NCBI RefSeq assembly: GCF_002970935.1
Contig: NZ_CP027194.1
Coordinates: forward strand, 744,001-808,000
DNA from: Lactobacillus sp. CBA3606
GTDB lineage: Bacteria > Bacillota > Bacilli > Lactobacillales > Lactobacillaceae
Reading direction: 5' to 3'
Length of the DNA stretch: 64,000 nt
The position numbers and the translations under genes were made by a program. The notes beneath the pieces are model-generated. The model worked only from the letters and a program-made list of their open reading frames with translations. It did not search any database and was not told the DNA's origin. Of the stretch, positions 56,641 through 62,657 are shown in pieces. Each line of letters begins with the position of its first letter. Positions within the stretch are counted from its first letter, which is position 1.

Positions 56641-57314
56641 CTCGCGCCATCCCCTGTAAAAATAACTCGAATGGTTCCAAGCAACATCTTAATATCAAAC
56701 CACAACGAATAGTGTGCGATATAATAGTTATCCAGCTTACACTTTTCATCCGGAGTAATATCATAGCCACCGTTAATTTGAGCATAACCAGTGATGCCCG
56801 GAATGATTCGTAGCCGCTTAGGAAAATCTTCAAATTGTTGACTGAATTCTTCGGTTAGTACTGGCCGTTCTGGACGTGGTCCAACTAAACTCATATCACC
56901 TTTGAGCACATTCCAAAATTGTGGTAATTCATCAATCCGAGTTTTACGCATGAAACGGCCTACTGGCGTAATGCGATTATCATTTTTTTGAGCCCAGACG
57001 GCACCGGTCTTAGCTTCCGCATTTTGATACATTGAACGGAGCTTAATCACCATAAAGTTCTTCCCCATCAGACCAACCCGTTCTTGCTTATAAAAGGCTG
57101 GTCCCGTTGAAGTTAATTTAACTAACAGTGCAAAAACAAGCACTAACGGCGAACTTAAGAGGCTACCTAATAGCCCAACGACTAGATCAAATAGGCGCTT
57201 AATCACTAAGGCAGGACCAGTGACTGGCTGCCCAATCTTCTTTACAAAGCGATACGTTGGTTGTACATGTGGTACTTTTATGACTGTCGTGTCATTAACT
57301 TCGGGTTGTCGCAT
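56637..57314 (-). CDS. Undecaprenyl-phosphate sugar phosphotransferase (priming enzyme)
   Basis: 225-residue short-form polyisoprenyl-phosphate hexose-1-phosphate transferase that starts each repeat unit. One N-terminal membrane segment ([20 protein letters not shown], about residues 39-58) is followed by the catalytic domain with [14 protein letters not shown] (about 88), [15 protein letters not shown] (about 122) and [15 protein letters not shown] (about 139). It lacks the four-helix extension of WbaP-type enzymes. The first sugar cannot be told from sequence. Confidence 0.93.
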   Translation of the reverse strand: MRQPEVNDTTVIKVPHVQPTYRFVKKIGQPVTGPALVIKRLFDLVVGLLGSLLSSPLVLVFALLVKLTSTGPAFYKQERVGLMGKNFMVIKLRSMYQNAEAKTGAVWAQKNDNRITPVGRFMRKTRIDELPQFWNVLKGDMSLVGPRPERPVLTEEFSQQFEDFPKRLRIIPGITGYAQINGGYDITPDEKCKLDNYYIAHYSLWFDIKMLLGTIRVIFTGDGAR

Positions 57315-58239
57315 TTTGAACCCCTTCCCAATACTGCGTAAGGCCCTTCTCCAATGACCATTGTGTTGAATAGCCTAACTTGATTAATTTATTAATATTG
57401 GCAAATGAACGCTTAACTTCACCAGTCCGGCCAGCAGCCACTTTTATATCTAACTGATAACCAGCAATTTTTTCATAAGTGGCAATGATATTGTTCAAGC
57501 TAAGTTCATGCCCATTGGCAATATTGAAGACTTGATGACGGGCTTGTTTTTCAGTAATTAGCCAAAGTGCCTGAATAACGTCTTCAACGTTGATAAAATC
57601 ACGAGTCTGGGACCCATCACCGTACAACGTAAATGGTTTATGATGTTCTAAACAATCCGTTAAAATTGACAACACCCCAGAATAGGGTGAACTTGGATTC
57701 TGACCCGGACCATAAACATTAAAGAACCGCACACAAACCGTTGGTAAATCATATAATTCACCATAAGCTAACACATACCGTTCAGTCGCGTACTTATCAA
57801 TCGCATAAGGCGACAATGGATCGACGCGGGAATCCTCTTGCTTCGGTAATTCTGGCAAATTCCCATATACCGCCGCAGAAGATGTAAATAGAAACTGTTT
57901 AATCGGTAATTTAGCTGCCCGAATAAATTCCAAGGTGTTTAACACCGCATTATGATTAATTTCATGGGTTTCACCTGGACGTTCAATTGAGTCAGCAACA
58001 CTAGCAACTGCAGCTAAAAAGTAAATATAATCAAACTTTTCTTCTTGTAACAGTTGTTGCATGAACTTCTCATTACGAACATCTTCAATGAAAATTGTCA
58101 CTTGATCACGATACTTAATATTAGCCGTATTCCCCATCGACAAATTATCAACAACGACGACTTCAATCCCCTGTTGTACCAATCGATCCACTAAATGCGA
58201 GCCGATAAAGCCCGCACCACCAGTCACCAAAGCTTTCAA
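57295..58239 (-). CDS. NAD-dependent sugar epimerase (UDP-glucose 4-epimerase family)
   Basis: 314-residue extended short-chain dehydrogenase. NAD-binding VTGGAGFIGSHLVDRL (residues 4-19), FTSSAAVYG (about 117) and the catalytic YAIDK (about 142) are intact. It probably converts UDP-glucose or UDP-GlcNAc to the galacto form needed for the repeat unit. It overlaps the priming transferase gene by 20 bases, suggesting linked supply of the first sugar. Confidence 0.88.
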   Translation of the reverse strand: MKALVTGGAGFIGSHLVDRLVQQGIEVVVVDNLSMGNTANIKYRDQVTIFIEDVRNEKFMQQLLQEEKFDYIYFLAAVASVADSIERPGETHEINHNAVLNTLEFIRAAKLPIKQFLFTSSAAVYGNLPELPKQEDSRVDPLSPYAIDKYATERYVLAYGELYDLPTVCVRFFNVYGPGQNPSSPYSGVLSILTDCLEHHKPFTLYGDGSQTRDFINVEDVIQALWLITEKQARHQVFNIANGHELSLNNIIATYEKIAGYQLDIKVAAGRTGEVKRSFANINKLIKLGYSTQWSLEKGLTQYWEGVQNATTRS

Positions 58240-58257
58240 TACTTAGCACTCCCTTTT

Positions 58258-59031
58258 TTAAAACAACCAAAACCGGCGCTTTTTTCGTGGCATTTCAATC
58301 GTTTGAACATCAACTAAATCACCATTCAATAAGTTCCGGGCATTCATTGCGAATTGCGTCGCATAATCAGTACCAAGTTTTTCCAGAACTTGATACGCTG
58401 CTGTCATTGCAAATTGCCGATTGGCTAGCACATGGGCATCTGAAGCCACCACCTGTACTAAGCCACACTCGACAAACTCCTTTGCCGTTCGCTGAACCTG
58501 CTTGCCAAAAGTCCCCACTAAACTCGTTGCGGTTACTTGTGCTAGCACGCCCTGCTTGACTAATTCATATAACTTTTGTGGTTCTGCAATCAATTGGGCA
58601 TTGCGTTCCGGATGAGCAATCACTGGTGTAATTCCATCACAAGAAAGTTGAAAAATGAGTTCTTCCAAATAACTCGGTACCATCTCGTGTGGTAATTCCA
58701 GCAATAAATACTGCCGATCTACATCAATCCCTAGTAAATCATCCAAATGGGTCATCAATTGCCCATTTAAGTGCACCTCTTGACCAGGAAAGATCTCCAA
58801 ATCTATTCCGCGACGGTCAAGTTCACTTTGAAACGTTTGGACGGCTTGTCGAACCGCCGGTGCATGATTAACATAATGTCGATCGAGATGATGTGGCGTT
58901 GCTAAAATATATTTAATGCCATCGGCAACTGCCGCTTGCGCTAACCCAATTGAGTCTGCTAATGATGGTGAGCCATCATCAATTCCTGGTAAAATATGAC
59001 AATGAATATCCACCAAATTATTTTTCTTCAT
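58258..59031 (-). CDS. Tyrosine-protein phosphatase of the PHP family (CpsB/Wzb-like)
   Basis: 257-residue manganese-dependent phosphotyrosine phosphatase. PHP-domain metal motifs are DIHCHILPGIDDGSPSLADS (residues 7-26), ATPHHLDRHY (about 46), VIAHPERN (about 140) and VVASDAHV (about 198). It dephosphorylates the partner kinase encoded just upstream to regulate chain length and export. ATG 59031 lies inside the 3' end of the kinase gene (14-base overlap). A longer frame upstream is unsupported. Confidence 0.92.
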   Translation of the reverse strand: MKKNNLVDIHCHILPGIDDGSPSLADSIGLAQAAVADGIKYILATPHHLDRHYVNHAPAVRQAVQTFQSELDRRGIDLEIFPGQEVHLNGQLMTHLDDLLGIDVDRQYLLLELPHEMVPSYLEELIFQLSCDGITPVIAHPERNAQLIAEPQKLYELVKQGVLAQVTATSLVGTFGKQVQRTAKEFVECGLVQVVASDAHVLANRQFAMTAAYQVLEKLGTDYATQFAMNARNLLNGDLVDVQTIEMPRKKRRFWLF

Positions 59032-59740
59032 CACTGTAATACCCGTTGCTATAGCCGTAATAGCCATTATGCTGACCATCTTGCACATCATTTAAAATTG
59101 ATCCTAAAATGTTTGCGTGTGACCGTTTCAGGACCGAAACAGCCTCGCGGACCGCCGCCTTTTGTGCCACACCCTGACGAACAACTAGGACCGTACCATC
59201 AACTTTATTCGCTAATAACTGCGAATCTGTCACAGGCAAAATCGGTGGCGCATCAATAATAACCAAATCTAATTTTTGCGTCGTTTCTGTTAAAAAAGCA
59301 TTCATCATCTGGCTACCTAACAGTTCTGCCGGGTTCGGTGGCTTGGGACCGCTCGTCATCACAAAGAGATTATCAATGGTTGATTGAATCGCTTGATTCA
59401 CATCATCCGTTTGATGACTTAACCATGAACTTAATCCCCGCTCATTTGATAGCCCGAATGTTTTATGCACAGTTGGCCGCCGCAAATCAGCGTCAACTAA
59501 CAAGACTTTTAGCCCTTCATTTGCATATTCGACCGCTAAATTAGCACTAACAGTGGACTTACCTTCGCCTAAAGTTGCCGACGTCATCATTAATGTCCGT
59601 AACTCGTGATCAGTGGCCGCAAAATTAATATTGGTTCGAATTGTTTTAATTTGTTCTGTAATCACCGACGTCGGTTCATTAATTGTGGTCAAATTAATTG
59701 GCGCGGTTAATGTCGTCGTTTTTCGTTTTCGATTAAACAT
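59018..59740 (-). CDS. Tyrosine-protein kinase CpsD/CapB (BY-kinase)
   Basis: 240-residue cytosolic BY-kinase. Walker A ATLGEGKSTVSANLA (about residues 55-69), Walker A' VLLVDADLRRPTVHKTFG (about 79-96) and Walker B LDLVIIDAPPILP (about 156) are present. The C-terminus has the autophosphorylation tyrosine cluster YYGYSNGYYSDEEK. It needs the membrane partner encoded next door (Wzz-like) for activity, as in streptococcal CpsC-CpsD. Confidence 0.94.
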   Translation of the reverse strand: MFNRKRKTTTLTAPINLTTINEPTSVITEQIKTIRTNINFAATDHELRTLMMTSATLGEGKSTVSANLAVEYANEGLKVLLVDADLRRPTVHKTFGLSNERGLSSWLSHQTDDVNQAIQSTIDNLFVMTSGPKPPNPAELLGSQMMNAFLTETTQKLDLVIIDAPPILPVTDSQLLANKVDGTVLVVRQGVAQKAAVREAVSVLKRSHANILGSILNDVQDGQHNGYYGYSNGYYSDEEK

Positions 59741-59754
59741 CCGTTACCTCCTCG

Positions 59755-60525
59755 CTAAATTCGTTTACGTGACCGTTGGTTGGTCGCCATTTCACTACTA
59801 GCATTACTTTGAATATTCTCAACTTGCCGCCGAACATGCTGGTGTCGGTGCTGATGATTAACTTGACCTAAGTTCGCTAAGCCCAAGTCATCCGTTAGAA
59901 ATTCAACATTATGAACTCGCCGATCGGTAATCACCCGCACACTAGCGTAAACAAAGCCTAATAGCACACCGATCACTAACCCGATGAGTAAATTCAAACT
60001 CTTCTTCGGTGACACTGGACTATGGGCAATACTTGCTGGCGAAACGATTGTCACATTATTAACTTTAATAATTTTCTTAACTTGCTTCTTAAAACTTTCG
60101 GCAACCTGATTGGCAATTTCAGCACTCTTGGTTGCGTCTGCATCAACAACATCAACCGAAAAAACTTGTGAATTTTGAGTACTGGAGACACTGACTTCGT
60201 TTTTTAAGGTCCCTAACGAACGGGTATAGCCATACTGTTTTTTTAAGGCTTTACTAGTTGGGTTTAAAATAACCTGGTTCGTAATCAATTCCTTATAAGT
60301 CGTAATCATCTGCACATCGGCTTGCTGATCAGCATATTGTGTCGCCGAATTCTCACTATGCCGACTAACCAAAATCTGCACACTCGACTTGTACTGCGGC
60401 GTAATGACAAAAAAAGTCATCACAGCGGCCACTAAAACACCGGCCACGGTCCAGGCAATAATGGCACGCCAATACTTACGAACTAGTCGGATAAAAAAGT
60501 CAAAACTTACTGCTTGATCCATCAT
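59755..60525 (-). CDS. Chain-length determinant/kinase activator (Wzz/CpsC)
   Basis: 256-residue membrane protein with two membrane helices (about residues 20-40 and 178-198) around an extracellular Wzz domain (KSSVQILVSRHSENSATQYA). A proline-rich segment lies just before the second helix (SPASIAHSPVSPKKSL). Its C-terminal cytosolic tail is longer than usual (about 55 residues) and rich in His, Gln and Arg (VNHQHRHQHVRRQ). It is the first gene of the exopolysaccharide operon, with GGAG eight bases before the second ATG. Confidence 0.9.
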   Translation of the reverse strand: MMDQAVSFDFFIRLVRKYWRAIIAWTVAGVLVAAVMTFFVITPQYKSSVQILVSRHSENSATQYADQQADVQMITTYKELITNQVILNPTSKALKKQYGYTRSLGTLKNEVSVSSTQNSQVFSVDVVDADATKSAEIANQVAESFKKQVKKIIKVNNVTIVSPASIAHSPVSPKKSLNLLIGLVIGVLLGFVYASVRVITDRRVHNVEFLTDDLGLANLGQVNHQHRHQHVRRQVENIQSNASSEMATNQRSRKRI

Positions 60526-60595
60526 TCACGCTCCACTCAACATAATCTCTTATACGAACAATATTTTCACGTTATACACCAGTCGTGTCATCATT

Positions 60596-60623
60596 TTGTA
60601 AAAAATAATGCCATTTTATAAGT
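60596..60623. repeat. Direct repeat copy 1 with 11-6-11 recombination-site-like layout
   Basis: The centre AATGCC (60607-60612) is flanked by A/T arms TTGTAAAAAAT and ATTTTATAAGT that are partly inverted (AAAAAT/ATTTTA). The core 60602-60620 matches copy 2 at 18 of 19 bases in the same orientation. Confidence 0.6.
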
Positions 60624-60743
60624 AAATCTATATATAAATCTAACATTATTGAATAAATTGTCAATGTAATTTGAAGATATTGTGCCCGAAAACGCTTAAT
60701 TTGGTGTTTTTAGCCAGTAAACGTAAAACTAGCAACAATAATT

Positions 60744-60765
60744 AATAATAGATGGAACTATTATT
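60744..60765. repeat. Perfect 8-6-8 inverted repeat next to copy 2
   Basis: AATAATAG and CTATTATT are perfect complements around a 6-bp spacer (60752-60757). The right arm overlaps the left arm of direct repeat copy 2. Confidence 0.65.
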
Positions 60766-60790
60766 TACAAAATAATGCCGTTTTATATTA
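60763..60790. repeat. Direct repeat copy 2
   Basis: Same layout as copy 1: centre AATGCC (60774-60779) with arms ATTTACAAAAT and GTTTTATATTA. It starts 167 bp after copy 1 (about 16 helical turns). Confidence 0.6.
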
Positions 60791-60835
60791 AGAAATATAT
60801 ACACAGTCTATCATGTGACTGTTATATGATTTAAC

Positions 60836-60863
60836 TTGATAAATGATTAATGTCGTTTAAAAT
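60836..60863 (+). promoter_or_regulatory. Promoter of the recombinase gene
   Basis: -35 TTGATA (60836-60841) and -10 TAAAAT (60858-60863) are 16 bp apart, about 50 bp before the start codon. Confidence 0.65.
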
Positions 60864-60877
60864 TAATTATTAATCAT
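60843..60877. promoter_or_regulatory. Operator-like dyad centred on the recombinase -10 box
   Basis: ATGATTAAT (60843-60851) and ATTAATCAT (60869-60877) are perfect complements, 26 bp centre to centre, and symmetric about the -10 hexamer. A bound dimer would block the promoter. Confidence 0.55.
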
Positions 60878-60913
60878 CTCTATTAGTAATTAACGAAGAA
60901 AGTAGGCGTTAAC

Positions 60914-61474
60914 ATGCAATACAATGTGGAACCCTTACGCAGTCCCGCTGAAATTGCGGAATTCGTTAACCTAGCAAGCCTTGGTGTTCATGGTCAACGA
61001 AATTCACTGTTAGTTCTAGTTGGACTCAACACTGGCCTGAGAATGAGCGACATTCTTAACCTCAAGGCCGGTCAGGTCCGTTATCAAGACATTGTCACTA
61101 TCATTGAACAAAAAACGCAAAAAAAGCGCCTGATTTTATTAACCAAACTACGACCCAAACTCGACTTGTACATTCGTAATCTAGCTGACGACGACTACCT
61201 CTTCACGGGTCAATCACCACAGCACGCCCTCAGCGTTAATGCCGTCTATAAATTTTTTCAAACCATTGCTCGTAAAATGCATCGCAATGATATTGGCACC
61301 CACACTCTCCGTAAAACATTTGGCTATCACTACTATCAGCGCACCCACGATGTTGGCACGCTAATGATGATCTTCAACCATTCCAGTGAAGCCATCACAA
61401 AACGCTACATCGGGCTTAATCAAGACGTCATTTTGGCACAAATGGCCAACTTTTCGCTCGGATTGGATACTTAA
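60914..61474 (+). CDS. Short tyrosine recombinase/integrase family protein
   Basis: 186-residue phage-integrase-family protein consisting almost only of the catalytic domain. Active-site residues are all visible: Arg in LNTGLRMSDIL (about residue 43), the beta-hairpin Lys in EQKTQKKRLI (about 63), His-x-x-Arg in GTHTLRKTFGYHYY (about 135-138), His in IFNHSSEAIT (about 158) and the nucleophile Tyr in KRYIGL (about 168). The N-terminal SAM-like core-binding domain of XerC/D and phage integrases is absent or tiny. Divergent from the exopolysaccharide operon, with its own promoter and terminator. Likely a local recombinase or a DNA-binding relic; it is not accompanied by phage genes. Confidence 0.8.
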   Translation: MQYNVEPLRSPAEIAEFVNLASLGVHGQRNSLLVLVGLNTGLRMSDILNLKAGQVRYQDIVTIIEQKTQKKRLILLTKLRPKLDLYIRNLADDDYLFTGQSPQHALSVNAVYKFFQTIARKMHRNDIGTHTLRKTFGYHYYQRTHDVGTLMMIFNHSSEAITKRYIGLNQDVILAQMANFSLGLDT

Positions 61475-61482
61475 TTGGACAC

Positions 61483-61526
61483 AAAAAAGGACGTACCGAC
61501 TCATTGCAAGTCAGTACGTCCTTTTT
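61483..61526. terminator. Bidirectional terminator between recombinase and yrzB
   Basis: AAAAAAGGACGTACCGACT and AGTCAGTACGTCCTTTTT pair with one mismatch around a short loop. It closes both convergent units and marks the island edge. Confidence 0.9.
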
Positions 61527-61539
61527 CAATTCTATTAGC

Positions 61540-61833
61540 TTACTGCATCCCACCATCATCGGCTAGGAAGGTATTTAAAACTTGTTCAACCATATCCCAT
61601 TCATCATCGGACTCGATTAATTGTAAGTCGCCATTGTCGCCGTCTTCTGGATTGAAGATATAGGCTTGAATATCAACTTCATCATCTGCCGCCGCATCGG
61701 CTGGGTAGATTAAAATGTAAGAATGACCGAAGTCTTCCGAATCAAAGGTAAATAAGATATTAAATAAAGTTTCGTTACCTTCGTCGTCAACTAATGTGAT
61801 GACATCGTCTTTACTGTTTTGGTTTTGGCTCAT
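61540..61833 (-). CDS. yrzB: DUF1292 family protein (YrzB, UPF0473)
   Basis: 97-residue acidic cytosolic protein of the UPF0473 family. The conserved [21 protein letters not shown]-like part ([12 protein letters not shown], residues 9-20) and YILIYPA are characteristic. The function is unknown. It is third in the conserved ireB-ruvX-yrzB cluster downstream of alaS. Confidence 0.9.
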   Translation of the reverse strand: MSQNQNSKDDVITLVDDEGNETLFNILFTFDSEDFGHSYILIYPADAAADDEVDIQAYIFNPEDGDNGDLQLIESDDEWDMVEQVLNTFLADDGGMQ

Positions 61834-61849
61834 TTCGTTAAGTTCCTCG

Positions 61850-62284
61850 CTATCCTTGGGTGAGTTTACCGTGGCGATCTAAGTAGTTCTGCAAGATTAA
61901 GCTTGCTGCTAACTTATCAATCACCTTTTTGCGCTTTTTACGCGATGTATTGGCTTCTTCAATCAACATCCGTTCTGCTTCCACAGTCGTTAACCGTTCA
62001 TCTTCAAAGTCAATTGGTAAGTGAAACCGTTCTGTTAATAGGTCACCATAATGTTGCGCCGCTTCAGCTCGGGGGCCTAAGGTATTGTTCATATTCTTAG
62101 GTAATCCCAGCACAAAACCGCCAGCATCATGTTCTTTAATTAATTCTGCGACCCGGTCAAGTCCAAAGACTTCCTCGTCTTCATTGATACGAATGATTTC
62201 GACCCCTTGAGCGGTCCAGCCGAAAGCATCACTAATCGCTATCCCAACCGTTCTAGAACCAACATCTAACCCCATTAACTTCAT
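61850..62284 (-). CDS. yqgF: Putative pre-16S rRNA nuclease/Holliday junction resolvase (YqgF/RuvX)
   Basis: 144-residue RNase H-fold protein with [19 protein letters not shown] (residues 3-21, first catalytic Asp), [20 protein letters not shown] (about 57-76) and [13 protein letters not shown] (about 96), the family's catalytic blocks. In several bacteria it trims the 5' end of 16S rRNA. It overlaps ireB by four bases. Confidence 0.93.
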   Translation of the reverse strand: MKLMGLDVGSRTVGIAISDAFGWTAQGVEIIRINEDEEVFGLDRVAELIKEHDAGGFVLGLPKNMNNTLGPRAEAAQHYGDLLTERFHLPIDFEDERLTTVEAERMLIEEANTSRKKRKKVIDKLAASLILQNYLDRHGKLTQG

Positions 62285-62550
62285 GCATTAACATCCTTAT
62301 CTGCCTTTAAATAAGACTTTACAAGTTCTTCAATAATTTCATCCCGCTGGTGCTTACGAATTAAATTACGCGCATCATTTAAGCGCGGGATATACGCTGG
62401 ATCGCCGGACAGCAGATAACCAACAATCTGATTGATTGGGTTATAGCCTTTTTCTTGTAACGCTTCATAAACTGTCGTTAACGTATCATGGACATCCTTA
62501 GCGCCGTCATTATCGAAGTTAAAATACATGGTTTTGTCTAATGAACTCAT
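62281..62550 (-). CDS. ireB: IreB family regulatory phosphoprotein
   Basis: 89-residue small protein of the IreB/UPF0297 family. [15 protein letters not shown] (residues 2-16) contains the threonine phosphorylated by the PASTA kinase IreK in Enterococcus, and [18 protein letters not shown] (about 37-54) is typical. It links PASTA kinase signalling to cell-wall stress and cephalosporin resistance. GGAGG eight bases before ATG 62550 sets the start. Confidence 0.93.
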   Translation of the reverse strand: MSSLDKTMYFNFDNDGAKDVHDTLTTVYEALQEKGYNPINQIVGYLLSGDPAYIPRLNDARNLIRKHQRDEIIEELVKSYLKADKDVNA

Positions 62551-62657
62551 ATAAAGCACCTCCCGCTCGTTTCCGCTTCTAGTCTATTCTACTAAATGCT
62601 TATATGAAGTACAATCAATCCACTTTGATGTAACACATTCGTAATAAAATATCAGCT

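Larger units (their letters stand above)
60526..60913. promoter_or_regulatory. Divergent control region of exopolysaccharide operon and recombinase
   Basis: 388 bp of AT-rich DNA with no gene. It holds two direct copies of an 18/19-bp sequence, three inverted repeats and a good promoter for the recombinase. On the exopolysaccharide side, a TTTACA/TTACAA lying in the left arm of the first copy could be a -35, with TGTATA about 18 bp further; the match is weak. Confidence 0.6.

Noticed and set aside
60686-60699. cre-like sequence CGAAAACGCTTAAT upstream of the exopolysaccharide operon
   Set aside because: Three fixed positions of the cre consensus are missed, so it is not listed as a site.
60596-60790. 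Invertible promoter at the exopolysaccharide operon
   Set aside because: The two best repeats are in direct, not inverted, orientation. Inversion between them is not expected; deletion or protein binding remains possible.
60914-61474. Prophage or integrative element remnant
   Set aside because: No other phage or conjugation genes lie nearby, no attachment-site repeats were seen at the island edges, and the protein lacks the usual integrase N-terminal domains.
44464-61540. Target-site direct repeats bordering the surface island
   Set aside because: I compared the two edges by eye and found no matching repeat long enough to support.
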